The notes: generated by a model not told the origin, from the sequence alone. A stretch of 64,000 nt of DNA from Cytophagaceae bacterium (GCA_027491195.1 JAIXWQ010000008.1:476708-540707); one strand, 5' to 3'. Shown: positions 44,263 to 53,769, numbered from the stretch's first letter. Made by a program: numbers and translations.

Positions 44263-45222
44263 ATGACATCAAGAGAGAAAATTCAGGCCGTCATTGACGA
44301 AATGGGCAAGGTGGTGATAGGCCAAGAGCGCCTAATTAACCGCCTATTAGTCGGACTTTTTACCGGCGGACACGTTCTGTTAGAAGGGGTGCCTGGATTA
44401 GCTAAGACTTTGACCATTAATACCTTAGCTAAAATTCTCGACTTGCATTTCCACCGCATTCAGTTCACGCCAGATTTATTGCCAGCGGACTTAGTGGGAA
44501 CGATGATTTATAATCCGAAAAAATCGGAATTTGAAGTAAAAAAAGGGCCAATTTTCGCGCAGATTATCCTAGCGGATGAGATTAACCGTGCCCCTGCTAA
44601 AGTGCAATCGGCTCTTTTAGAGGCCATGGCAGAGAAGCAAGTGACGATCGGGGATACAACTTATCCATTAGATAAACCTTTCTTAGTATTAGCGACTCAA
44701 AACCCGGTAGAGCAAGAGGGTACTTTCCCGCTTCCAGAGGCACAGGTGGATCGTTTTATGCTGAAGGTTTTCTTGAACTACTTAGATAAAGATCAAGAAT
44801 TAGCTGTGATGCGCCAAAAGTCCAACATGGACTTCAATTACGAGCCTAAAACCGTATTGAACGCAGAAGATATCGCTAAAATTCGCAAAGAAATCAACGA
44901 AATTACGATTTCAGAGACTTTGGAGAAATACATCATTGAACTCGTGTTTGCGACGAGAAATCCGGCTGAATATGGTCTGACACAAGAGGCTGGCTATATC
45001 CAATTCGGAGCTTCGCCACGTGCCAGTATTCAGTTGAATTTAGCCGCGAAAGTGATGGCTTACTTAGAGGGGCGTGATTATGTGCTACCGGAAGACATCA
45101 AGGAAATGGCTCCGGATATCCTGAATCACCGCATTATTTTAAATTATGTGGCGGAAGCGGATAACATCACGACTTTGCAAATCATCCAATCGATTTTAAG
45201 TAGCGTCGCAATTAATCGCTAA
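44263..45222 (+). CDS. MoxR-family AAA+ ATPase
   Basis: 319 aa. Walker A is GVPGLAKT, Walker B is IILADEINRAP, sensor 1 is LATQNPVEQEGTFPLPEAQ, and the C-terminal lid contains FGASPRASIQLNLAAKV. MoxR ATPases act as chaperones with DUF58 and vWA-domain partners, but none is encoded here; the next gene is a pectin-active enzyme. Spacing from ettA is 1 nt, so they are probably co-transcribed. Its partners may be elsewhere in the genome. Confidence 0.9.
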   Translation: MTSREKIQAVIDEMGKVVIGQERLINRLLVGLFTGGHVLLEGVPGLAKTLTINTLAKILDLHFHRIQFTPDLLPADLVGTMIYNPKKSEFEVKKGPIFAQIILADEINRAPAKVQSALLEAMAEKQVTIGDTTYPLDKPFLVLATQNPVEQEGTFPLPEAQVDRFMLKVFLNYLDKDQELAVMRQKSNMDFNYEPKTVLNAEDIAKIRKEINEITISETLEKYIIELVFATRNPAEYGLTQEAGYIQFGASPRASIQLNLAAKVMAYLEGRDYVLPEDIKEMAPDILNHRIILNYVAEADNITTLQIIQSILSSVAINR

Positions 45223-45275
45223 TTTTTTTGGGTAAAATTGGGGTATTTATTGCTTTTAGAGCAAAATAGATCCGT

Positions 45276-47453
45276 ATGAAATACCTTGTTATCCTGTGCC
45301 TTTTCTTTTTTAGTTTCACTGCGACCGAGCCTATGCGCGTATTCCTGATCGGGGATTCGACGATGGCAGACAAGGTTTCGGCAGACTTTCCAGAGACAGG
45401 TTGGGGGATGCCTTTTTCACAGTTGTTTAACGAAGCTGTGGAGGTTCAAAATCACGCATACAATGGCCGCAGCACGAAAAGCTTCCGCAGAGAAGGCCGT
45501 TGGGCGAAGGTATTTAATCAGATCAAAAAGGGGGATTATGTGTTGATTCAATTTGGCCATAATGATGCCAAAGTCTCCGACACGAGTCGTTATGCTCCTG
45601 CCCAAACCGACTTCCGTGAGAACCTCATTCGCTATGTTCGCGAGACACGCTCAAAAGGCGGAATTCCTATCTTATTAACGCCTACGCAACGTAGAAAATT
45701 TGATTCCACAGGCGTATTTGTCGATCAACATGCGGATTATCCAAGCGTAGTTCGTGAAGTAGCTAACGCGGAAAAAGTACTATTAATCGACGTAGAGAGA
45801 GAAAGCAAAAAATACATCAGCGCCGAAGGACCGGAGGGAGCTAAAAAAATGTTCCTACATTACCCTGCCGGCATCTTCAAGAAGTTTAGCAAAGGGGTGG
45901 CGGACGACACGCACTTCTCTCCTTTTGGGGCGAGAAAGATGGCATCGATCGTCGCTGAGGCCGTTTTAGCTTCGAATGAACACCTGCGCAGCTTCTTAAA
46001 AAAGTCTAGCTTCTCTCAGAAATATGCTTTTGAATTGCCTAATGTAGCAGAGACGGCCTTTAAAAAAGACACATTTAACATCGTTTCCTACGGAGCCGTT
46101 TCATCCGCAAGTGCCTTGAATACGTCGGCGATTCAACAGGCCATCGACATCGCGGCAAAACAAGGCGGTGGCGTGGTGCGAGTGCCGGCTGGCTTTTGGG
46201 TGACAGGTGCGATCACTTTACGCTCGAATATTAATTTTCATTTAGACGCTGGTGCAGTCTTGCAATTCAGTGCAGATGCGGCACAATATCCTTTAGTTCG
46301 AACAAACTGGGAGGGTGTCGATGCGATTAGAGCTCAATCCCCGATTACAGCTATCGGCGAGCGCAACATTGCGATTACCGGCGCAGGTATCATCGATGGA
46401 AATGGGGAAGCTTGGAGACCAGTGAAGAAAGGAAAATTGACTCCGGGCGAGTGGGACAAATTGGTTCGTTCGGGTGGTGTGTTGGACGAGAAGAAGGACA
46501 CCTGGTATCCGACGGAACGCGCGTTAAAAGGTTCGAAACTAGATCAACCGGGCGTGATTGCGGCAGGTTTTACAGAGGCCAAAGCCGAGGAAATCAAAGA
46601 ATTCCTACGCCCGAACATGATCTCACTTCGCGAATGTGAGCAAATCTTATTAGAAGGCGTTACTTTCCAAAACTCCCCCGCCTGGAACGTTCACCCCCTT
46701 CTTTGCAAACACCTAACAGTAGAAAACATCACGGTTAAAAACCCTTGGTTCGCGCAAAACGGTGATGGCATCGATATCGAATCTTGTGAATATGTGTCCG
46801 TTCGCAACTCCCGTTTCGATGTGGGTGATGACGGAATCTGTTTAAAATCAGGTAAAGATGCGGAAGGCCGTAAAAGAGGCCGCCCGAGCGCGCACATCAT
46901 AATCGATAATTGCGTGGTATTCCACGGCCACGGCGGTGTCGTAGTCGGAAGTGAGATGTCAGGCGGGGTTAACGACTTATTCGTTTCGAACTGCCAGTTC
47001 TTAGGAACTGACGTAGGTTTACGCTTCAAGACCGCCCGCGGTCGCGGTGGTGTAGTTGAGAACGTGTACATCCAAGATATCAGCATGAAGAACATCTCCG
47101 GCGAGGCCATCTTGTTCGACATGTACTACCAAGGAAAGGATCCAGTTGCAACATTCGGAAATGGAGACGAAACACCTAAAATCGAAAGCAAACCTGTGGA
47201 TGCTGGAACACCACAATTCAAGCATATCTACGTAGACCGCGTGGTTGCGAAAGGCGCAGAAACCGGATTATTAGTCCGTGGACTTCCAGAAATGCCGATT
47301 CACCACATTAATCTATCCAACCTAGATATCGAGGCGAAACAAACCTACCGCGTGATAGAGGCAACGGATATTCACCTTTCGAATGCAAAATTCAAGCAGA
47401 CGGGCGATAAAAAACCAGAATTGATTAATGTAAAACGCTGGAAACTGAACTAA
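45276..47453 (+). CDS. CE12 esterase-GH28 pectinase fusion, secreted
   Basis: 725 aa with a Sec signal (residues 1-18). Residues 20-235 are an SGNH esterase of the rhamnogalacturonan acetylesterase type (CE12): IGDSTMAD (nucleophile Ser), AYNGRSTKSF (Asn block), FGHNDAK and DDTHFSPFG (Asp/His). Residues 260-725 are a GH28 polygalacturonase-like beta-helix: QNGDGIDIES, VGDDGICLKSG (catalytic aspartates), HGHGGVVVGSE and RFKTARGRGG (RxK). Both active sites look intact. One chain could therefore deacetylate and cut rhamnogalacturonan or polygalacturonan. It converges on a GH2 enzyme, forming a small carbohydrate locus without susC/susD genes. Confidence 0.9.
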   Translation: MKYLVILCLFFFSFTATEPMRVFLIGDSTMADKVSADFPETGWGMPFSQLFNEAVEVQNHAYNGRSTKSFRREGRWAKVFNQIKKGDYVLIQFGHNDAKVSDTSRYAPAQTDFRENLIRYVRETRSKGGIPILLTPTQRRKFDSTGVFVDQHADYPSVVREVANAEKVLLIDVERESKKYISAEGPEGAKKMFLHYPAGIFKKFSKGVADDTHFSPFGARKMASIVAEAVLASNEHLRSFLKKSSFSQKYAFELPNVAETAFKKDTFNIVSYGAVSSASALNTSAIQQAIDIAAKQGGGVVRVPAGFWVTGAITLRSNINFHLDAGAVLQFSADAAQYPLVRTNWEGVDAIRAQSPITAIGERNIAITGAGIIDGNGEAWRPVKKGKLTPGEWDKLVRSGGVLDEKKDTWYPTERALKGSKLDQPGVIAAGFTEAKAEEIKEFLRPNMISLRECEQILLEGVTFQNSPAWNVHPLLCKHLTVENITVKNPWFAQNGDGIDIESCEYVSVRNSRFDVGDDGICLKSGKDAEGRKRGRPSAHIIIDNCVVFHGHGGVVVGSEMSGGVNDLFVSNCQFLGTDVGLRFKTARGRGGVVENVYIQDISMKNISGEAILFDMYYQGKDPVATFGNGDETPKIESKPVDAGTPQFKHIYVDRVVAKGAETGLLVRGLPEMPIHHINLSNLDIEAKQTYRVIEATDIHLSNAKFKQTGDKKPELINVKRWKLN

Positions 47454-47494
47454 TATGGACCAACTATCCACTTAGTTCAGTTTGGCGTTTTTTT
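47432..47494. terminator. Bidirectional terminator between CE12-GH28 and GH2 genes
   Basis: Long inverted repeat: AAACTGAACTAA / TTAGTTCAGTTT, extended outward by AAAACGC / GCGTTTT with a small internal bulge; loop of 18 nt. T runs flank both sides. It includes the last codons of the fusion gene and ends at the stop of the GH2 gene. Confidence 0.8.
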
Positions 47495-50183
47495 ATCTCT
47501 CAATAAGGATACTCGGATCGATCACATATCGGCCAGATTGATCTCCATACATGGACAAACCGCCTTCTGTGGACTCGAATCGCAAGATCAATTTCCCCGT
47601 TTTAGCTGCTTGTTGCCAAGCAGACGAAGGAATCACCCCTTGGACTAAATAGCCATAGGTTCCAGCCTCATCTAATTTATTATTGCGCGCTTGGTAATGC
47701 CACGACAAGATCCCTTGGTGATCCGCTGGGTCGTCTGCCAGAACCGTTTCTTTCGCTAAAACTCCATTCGCACTCACTTTCAACGTAGCAGGTGTGGTGT
47801 AGCGATCGGTTTGTGGATAGGCATTAGGATTAACGCCCGGGTCAAACGTTCCCTTGCCTAACATATAGTCGCCATCCATTTTACCTGCATCATCACGATC
47901 CTTGCCTAAAATGGGTTTAGCGGAAGCTTCCACTAAAAAACGAACTTGCTTGATGTCTGACGTACCCGAAGTAGGGAAAGGAATTTCATATTCGAAATAA
48001 CCTGCTCCCGCACCATTTAATTTATGGCCTAAAACGCCTTCCCACTGTTTTTTAGGCCAGCTTGCAGCACTATAGCGTTCTACTGGTACAGAAATCAATT
48101 GACCTTTCGCAGGCTGTGTGTTTCCTTCTTCCACTATGAGATGTACGAAATTGCGATGCACGACTTTCCCAGCAGCGTCACTTAGTTCGAAGGCTAATGT
48201 GTTAATCGATTTGTCAGCTGGCAACACCACCTGCACCGAGTCAAGCGCCTTCACGTCCCAAGCTGAATAGTTTAACTTAGCAGATTTAGTCCAATGGTTT
48301 TGCTTCTCCCCTGCCGCATTGGTTCCGGATAATGTCATTTTCAAGGTCAAGGAACCCGACTTATCTATTAACGAGGAAAGGTGTAATGGAATCTTGATTT
48401 TTTGACCGGCTTTCCCTGCAAAGGTGATTTCCTGACCTGTGGAAAGATAAAATGGACTGTGGAAATCGAGCAGCGACATGCCTGGAACAATGGCATTTAA
48501 GCCTGTTTCCTTTTCAGTCCGATCGAATTTATAATAGCCATTCCACTCATTAATGACATCGTGGTGCTCGGTGTAGAGCCAACCCGCCATCTTCGGATGA
48601 TTCCGGAAAGAATTCATTGCCTTGTGGTAATCGAAAGTATAATCCACATCGCCCGTGCTTCCCTGGTAACCCCAGACGTTGCCAAACTCCGAATTAATCA
48701 TCGGCTGGCTTCCTTGCTGATATCCGTTCTCAAAATTCCACGAACTTCCTGGATAGGTTTTTGCGGAATGTTCATCGAGCAATTTATCCCATTCATACCC
48801 TGCTTGGTAGGCATGCCAGGAGTTGATGTCTGTTTCGGTATGACCTCTACCGCAACAAACGGAATTGTCTTCGACGAGGCGAGTGGGGTCTAGTTTTTTG
48901 GCCAAATGATACACCGATGCCACCCATTTCTGTGTTTCCGGCGTATAGGTCGCCTTTTTATCTTTGTGGGTAAACAATCCCCAGGTTTCATTAAAAGTAA
49001 TCCAGGAGAAAATCGCTGGGTGATTATAGTCGCGCTTGATCATCTCATGCAGCGTATATTCAGACTCCTTTTGCATATCCGCCTCCGGATCGCCCCAGGA
49101 ATTAGGCAAGTCAGACATCACTAGAAGGCCCAATTTATCAGCCCAATACAATTTGCGCGGCACATCCACCTTGATGTGCGTACGAATTCCATTCAACCCA
49201 ATGCGCTTAGAACGTACAATCTCATCCTTCATAAATTGATCGGACGGAAAAGTATAAAAACCCGTCGGATGGTAACTTTGATCTAACGCTAATTGAACAT
49301 AAATAGGCTTATTATTCAATCCAATATACGGAATCTTAGATCCCGGCAAGTTCACCACGGAGATCTTCCGCATCCCAAAATACCCCTTCACCACATCATT
49401 CCCCGAGGTCATCGTTAACCCATAAAGATAAGGATCTTCTAATGACCAGAGATGCATCGCTTTTATGGCGATTTCCGCGCTTCCTTCTTGTTTTCCGGCA
49501 GGGATTTTCACTATGGCTGATTGGCCATTGGAAAGCGCCACTTGAACAGCTTGTTCCTTTGAAACCGGTGCCCCTAAATAGACCTTAACTTGTGCCTTTT
49601 TCGCATCGATATCTGGATTAACGGCATAATGATTAATAAAATTAGCGCCTCTCGCCTCTAGATAAACCGTCTGCCAAATCCCCCGCGCATTACCATACCC
49701 TTGCTTTCCATAAAGCGTAAACATCCGACGCTTATCATCTGCTCTGATGGCAAGGTGGTGCGTGGAACCGGGTTTTACACCAGCTAATTCCGCGTCAAAC
49801 GGCGTGTATCCGCCTTGGTGTTTACCAATTTGCACTCCATCTAAAAATACGGTTGTCTCCCAATCCGAGGCCCCAATGTTGAGGAAAATGCGCTTCCCCG
49901 TCCAAGTCGACGGAATTTTAATTTCTTTGTGGTACCAAGCAACATCCGCCTCATCTTTCACTTCTGAAAGGGGCGATCCCCACGGAAATGGCACTAGAAT
50001 TTTCTTCGCATAGCGACTAGGTGCCGTTAGCGAGGAATCAAAAGTAAAATCCCAATATCCGTTCAAATTTACCCACTGTGCCCTTTCTAGGTCTGGCCGT
50101 GGATGTTCAGGAAGGGGTTGTGGTTTCTGTGCAAACGCACAAAAAGATAGTCCTGCAAGCAGGAATAAGGCGATTTTTTTCAT
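47493..50183 (-). CDS. Exported GH2 family glycoside hydrolase
   Basis: 896 aa. A Sec signal (ending CAFAQ) is followed by a GH2 sugar-binding domain (about 30-175, NLNGYWDFTFD), an Ig-like domain (175-275) and the TIM barrel (about 280-570). The acid/base glutamate is in SWITFNETWGL and the nucleophile glutamate in MINSEFGNVWG. The large C-terminal part has extra beta domains. Specificity among beta-galactosidase, beta-glucuronidase and beta-mannosidase cannot be fixed; next to a pectin enzyme, removal of galactosyl or glucuronyl side chains is plausible. Confidence 0.88.
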   Translation of the reverse strand: MKKIALFLLAGLSFCAFAQKPQPLPEHPRPDLERAQWVNLNGYWDFTFDSSLTAPSRYAKKILVPFPWGSPLSEVKDEADVAWYHKEIKIPSTWTGKRIFLNIGASDWETTVFLDGVQIGKHQGGYTPFDAELAGVKPGSTHHLAIRADDKRRMFTLYGKQGYGNARGIWQTVYLEARGANFINHYAVNPDIDAKKAQVKVYLGAPVSKEQAVQVALSNGQSAIVKIPAGKQEGSAEIAIKAMHLWSLEDPYLYGLTMTSGNDVVKGYFGMRKISVVNLPGSKIPYIGLNNKPIYVQLALDQSYHPTGFYTFPSDQFMKDEIVRSKRIGLNGIRTHIKVDVPRKLYWADKLGLLVMSDLPNSWGDPEADMQKESEYTLHEMIKRDYNHPAIFSWITFNETWGLFTHKDKKATYTPETQKWVASVYHLAKKLDPTRLVEDNSVCCGRGHTETDINSWHAYQAGYEWDKLLDEHSAKTYPGSSWNFENGYQQGSQPMINSEFGNVWGYQGSTGDVDYTFDYHKAMNSFRNHPKMAGWLYTEHHDVINEWNGYYKFDRTEKETGLNAIVPGMSLLDFHSPFYLSTGQEITFAGKAGQKIKIPLHLSSLIDKSGSLTLKMTLSGTNAAGEKQNHWTKSAKLNYSAWDVKALDSVQVVLPADKSINTLAFELSDAAGKVVHRNFVHLIVEEGNTQPAKGQLISVPVERYSAASWPKKQWEGVLGHKLNGAGAGYFEYEIPFPTSGTSDIKQVRFLVEASAKPILGKDRDDAGKMDGDYMLGKGTFDPGVNPNAYPQTDRYTTPATLKVSANGVLAKETVLADDPADHQGILSWHYQARNNKLDEAGTYGYLVQGVIPSSAWQQAAKTGKLILRFESTEGGLSMYGDQSGRYVIDPSILIER

Positions 50184-50269
50184 AGGTTTAGCTGTCAGCT
50201 ATAATAAGCTGCGGTCACAAATTTGGCAAAAAATCCGGGATATTTATCAAATAAGCGTAATTTTACGGC

Positions 50270-51295
50270 ATGAGTGAATTAGCTGAGTTAAAGAAAAAGA
50301 TCCCTACCCAGGTGGCGGTCTTAGGTGGAGGAAGCTGGGCTACGGCTTTAGTGAAAATCCTTTCGGAGAATAATGTGAAAATTAAGTGGTGGATCCGCCG
50401 GAAGTCGGACGTGGAATTCATCCGTAAATACAATCACAATCCCAGCTATTTGACGGATGTGGCCATCAATCCACGTAAAGTGAAGACCTACAGCAAGATG
50501 GTGGATGCCCTTGCGGGAGTTGAATACATCATCCTAGCGGTTCCTGCCGCTTTCATTCCTAGTACGTTAAAAGATTTAAATAAGAAACATTTCGAGGGCA
50601 AAAAGGTGGTTTCAGCCATCAAGGGTATGATTCCAGACGAAAATCTGTTGGTAACGGATTGGATGGAGCGCGCCTTTAATTTGCCATTAGGCCAAACCTG
50701 TGTCATCGCTGGCCCTTGCCATGCGGAAGAGGTTGCCTTAGAGAAACAGTCGTATTTAACGATTGCTTCGCCGGATTTGAGCCTAGCTCAATCCTTCTCG
50801 AACCTATTGAATAGCCGCTTTTTGCAAGCGCATGCCATCCAGGATTTGTATGGTGTGGAATATTGTGCCGTTATCAAGAACATTGTGGCGATGGCTTGCG
50901 GTATTACGCGGGGATTGGGTTTTGGGGATAACTTCCAGGCTGTGCTCGTAAGTAATGCGATGCAAGAGATCAAGATCTTCTTGGATGTCGTTTATCCAGA
51001 GAAAAACCGTGATTTAAATAGTTCTGGTTACTTAGGGGATTTACTCGTGACGGCTTATTCGCAGTTTTCTAGAAATAGAACCTTTGGAAATATGATCGGT
51101 CGCGGGTATTCCGTGAAGTCCGCTCAGATTGAGATGAATATGATCGCAGAGGGCTATTATGCCGTGCGAAGTATCTACAGCATCTCGCGTCAGCACAACA
51201 TCAAGTTGCCTATTATCGAGGCGGTTTATAACATCGTATACGAAAAAGCGAATCCGATGTTAGAGATGAATAAGCTGAAGGGTTTCTTAAAGTAA
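50270..51295 (+). CDS. gpsA: Glycerol-3-phosphate dehydrogenase [NAD(P)+]
   Basis: 341 aa enzyme that reduces dihydroxyacetone phosphate to glycerol-3-phosphate for phospholipid synthesis. The Rossmann motif is VAVLGGGSWATAL; the substrate motif PCHAEEV and the catalytic lysine in AVIKNIVAMACGI are present, as is the C-terminal helical domain. The N-terminus carries about 13 extra residues before beta-1. The ATG lies 4 nt after a TAATTTTACG box, so the message may be nearly leaderless. Its 3' end overlaps the HIT gene by 9 nt. Confidence 0.9.
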   Translation: MSELAELKKKIPTQVAVLGGGSWATALVKILSENNVKIKWWIRRKSDVEFIRKYNHNPSYLTDVAINPRKVKTYSKMVDALAGVEYIILAVPAAFIPSTLKDLNKKHFEGKKVVSAIKGMIPDENLLVTDWMERAFNLPLGQTCVIAGPCHAEEVALEKQSYLTIASPDLSLAQSFSNLLNSRFLQAHAIQDLYGVEYCAVIKNIVAMACGITRGLGFGDNFQAVLVSNAMQEIKIFLDVVYPEKNRDLNSSGYLGDLLVTAYSQFSRNRTFGNMIGRGYSVKSAQIEMNMIAEGYYAVRSIYSISRQHNIKLPIIEAVYNIVYEKANPMLEMNKLKGFLK

Positions 51296-51682
51296 GAATG
51301 AGCGAATTAATTCGGCTGTTTTTGCCAAAGATTCCGCCGAAGGCTTCATCTTCTCCTGCGAGAAATTAATATCCAGCATTCGATTCATGGGTACTAAATG
51401 CACGTGTGCATGCGGCACCTCTAAACCAATCACCGCCACTCCTACTCGTTTGCAGGGAATCGCCTTCTTAATAGCTGGCGCAATCGTCTGTGCAAACTTC
51501 ATCAAATCACCTAGCAATTCCGGCTCCAGATCAAAGATATAATCCACCTCCTGTTTTGGGATCACTAATACGTGACCCTCCACTAAGGGCATTACATCTA
51601 AGAAAGCTAGAAAGCGATCGTCTTCTTTGATAAGATAACAAGGGATTTCTTTGTTGACAATTTTGGTAAATATCGTGCTCAT
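51287..51682 (-). CDS. HIT family nucleotide hydrolase
   Basis: 131 aa histidine-triad protein. The motif HAHVHLVPM near residue 97 holds the catalytic histidine; the N-terminus has CYLIKEDDRFLAFLDVMPLVEGHVLVIPK. Members hydrolyse AMP-linked dinucleotides or aminoacyl adenylates. It begins 1 nt after the kup stop codon and is likely co-transcribed. Its last 9 nt overlap gpsA. Confidence 0.92.
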   Translation of the reverse strand: MSTIFTKIVNKEIPCYLIKEDDRFLAFLDVMPLVEGHVLVIPKQEVDYIFDLEPELLGDLMKFAQTIAPAIKKAIPCKRVGVAVIGLEVPHAHVHLVPMNRMLDINFSQEKMKPSAESLAKTAELIRSFLL

Positions 51683-51683
51683 A

Positions 51684-53645
51684 TTAGTCGATGCGTTTCA
51701 AATTACATTTCGTGATCGGCTTAATGATCATAGGCACTTTCTCTAATTTAACGGCATCAGAATCCAGGCCAAAGTACTTATCCTCCGAATGCGTAAACTG
51801 CTTCACGAAGAAGTAGGCCTTCATCACCATACGATCTAATAATGGAAGTTCGTTATCATAGGACAAGAATTTCTCCAATACGACGAAACGGAAATCACCG
51901 ATCACATTTTGCTCGTTCAAGGACTTGTAACGAGAGGTAATATCCACCTCACCACGAGCTACCATTTCTTCTACCACCTTTCGGAAGTACAAGTTAATGC
52001 GTTGCTCCACTTTAAAACCTAATTTAAAGTTCACCTTGATGATATCATCCGGTTCGATTACCGTCACCTTGTATTCCATTGCATACGGATCATCCAAGGT
52101 ATCCACATGGACGAACCAATAGATATCGGCACGCTTCGGACGTCTTTGGAAAATAGAATAGATAATCTTCGATTCGATGTCTGAAACACGACCCGCATTG
52201 GACATGAATACTAAGTGCGTCGCGTATTTCGGGATGGTTTCATCCTTACTCAACTCTTTTAAAGGCTCAATATAATCCGATAACTTCTCGTATTCGGTCA
52301 ACTTCTTCTTAATGCGCGTCGCTCTAAACCATACCCACATAATCAAAATAATGACCCCTGCGATAAATAAGGAAACATAACCACCGTGCCAGAATTTCTG
52401 CAAGTTCGCCACTAAGAAAGAACCTTCTAAAGAAACGTAAACGGCTAAGAACAAGAGAATCCACCACATATCCACCTTTTTAATGTGCAAGTAATAAGCC
52501 ATTAAAGAGGTCGTCATTAACATGGTCAACGTGATCGCTAGACCATAGGCCGCTTCCATATTAGCTGATTCTTTGAACCACAAAACAACTCCCACACAAC
52601 CCATCCATAACATAATGTTGATGGAAGGAACATATAACTGTCCTTTTTGATCAGATGGATAAACCAAGCGAACGCGTGGCCAAAAGTTCAAGCGAATCGC
52701 TTCTGATATCAGGGTAAAGGAACCCGAAATCAAGGCCTGCGATGCGATAACCGCCGCTGCCGTTGCAATCATAATACCCGTGAACAAAAACTCACGTGGT
52801 AACAATTCAAAAATTGGTTTACGTACGCCTAATAATGCCCCTTCATGAGCTAATAACCAGGCTCCTTGTCCGAAATATTGTAAAATCAACGCAATCTTCA
52901 CAAAAATCCAGCTCACCCGAATATTCTCTCTTCCACAGTGGCCTAAATCAGAATAGAGCGCTTCCGCTCCAGTTGTACATAAAAATACCGCTCCAAGCGT
53001 CCAGAATCCGGCTGTTCCTGATTGATGAGTCGTCAATAAATCCCAAGCATAGTAGGGTGAAAGAGCTCTAAAAATAGACCAATCTTGACCGATCCAAATT
53101 AGTCCAGTTAGGCCTAACATAGAGAACCAAACTAACATAATAGGGCCAAAAAGCTTTCCTACGACCTTAGTTCCAAAGATTTGGAAAATAAAAAGTACCG
53201 TCAAAATAACGATCACAATTGGTACGGTATCCGTCACAAATGGGGTTCCATCCGCGTGATGAAGCATCTTTAATCCTTCAATAGCAGAAGAAACGGAGAT
53301 AGGCGGTGTAATAATACCATCCGCTAAAAGCGTCGCTCCACCGATAATCGCAGGAAAGGTGAGCCACTTTGCATGGCGTCTAACTAAAGCAAAAAGGGCA
53401 AAGATCCCGCCTTCACCCTTATTATCTGCCCGTAAAATTAAAATCACATATTTTAAAGTCGTCTGTAATGTCAACGTCCAAAAAATACAGGATAATCCGC
53501 CTAAAACGGTTAATGAATTAATCGGATTATCTCCGATGATTGATTGCATTACATACAAAGGAGAGGTTCCAATATCTCCGTAAATGATCCCCATTGCCAC
53601 TAATAAACCTGCGGCAGTGGCTTTACTTTTGTGTTTGTGTTCCAT
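51684..53645 (-). CDS. kup: Kup-family potassium uptake permease
   Basis: 653 aa proton-coupled K+ symporter. It has 12 membrane helices in residues 15-440, starting with GLLVAMGIIYGDIGTSPLYVM (family signature, split here), then DNKGEGGIFALFALVRR and TTGAEALYSDLGHCGR. A soluble C-terminal domain of about 210 residues follows. Length fits the family. The promoter region holds a 22-bp palindrome (53742-53763). A HIT gene follows 1 nt downstream. Confidence 0.93.
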   Translation of the reverse strand: MEHKHKSKATAAGLLVAMGIIYGDIGTSPLYVMQSIIGDNPINSLTVLGGLSCIFWTLTLQTTLKYVILILRADNKGEGGIFALFALVRRHAKWLTFPAIIGGATLLADGIITPPISVSSAIEGLKMLHHADGTPFVTDTVPIVIVILTVLFIFQIFGTKVVGKLFGPIMLVWFSMLGLTGLIWIGQDWSIFRALSPYYAWDLLTTHQSGTAGFWTLGAVFLCTTGAEALYSDLGHCGRENIRVSWIFVKIALILQYFGQGAWLLAHEGALLGVRKPIFELLPREFLFTGIMIATAAAVIASQALISGSFTLISEAIRLNFWPRVRLVYPSDQKGQLYVPSINIMLWMGCVGVVLWFKESANMEAAYGLAITLTMLMTTSLMAYYLHIKKVDMWWILLFLAVYVSLEGSFLVANLQKFWHGGYVSLFIAGVIILIMWVWFRATRIKKKLTEYEKLSDYIEPLKELSKDETIPKYATHLVFMSNAGRVSDIESKIIYSIFQRRPKRADIYWFVHVDTLDDPYAMEYKVTVIEPDDIIKVNFKLGFKVEQRINLYFRKVVEEMVARGEVDITSRYKSLNEQNVIGDFRFVVLEKFLSYDNELPLLDRMVMKAYFFVKQFTHSEDKYFGLDSDAVKLEKVPMIIKPITKCNLKRID

Positions 53646-53741
53646 TATTAATCTCTAGGGAGTAAAAGTCTTATCAAACGGCTTTGTTTTTATTGCTTAA
53701 TAAGTGCAAAAAATGCACAAAATTGTACTATTTCTATCTCT

Positions 53742-53763
53742 TTTCTTGAAATATTTCAAGAAA
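53742..53763. promoter_or_regulatory. Perfect 22-bp palindrome at the kup transcription start
   Basis: Two 11-nt half-sites, TTTCTTGAAAT and its complement, with no spacer. It begins 6 nt downstream of the -7 element, where the transcript should start. No T run follows on the minus strand, so it is not a terminator. It is best explained as an operator for a dimeric repressor, or as a 5'-end hairpin. Confidence 0.6.
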
Positions 53764-53769
53764 CGGATG

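Noticed and set aside
53742..53763. Palindrome as terminator of the AlbA_2 gene
   Set aside because: No T run follows it on the minus strand, and it lies downstream of a consensus promoter element.
53646..53769. c-di-AMP (ydaO-type) or other riboswitch in the kup leader
   Set aside because: The leader is short and lacks the recognisable conserved blocks; only simple inverted repeats are visible.
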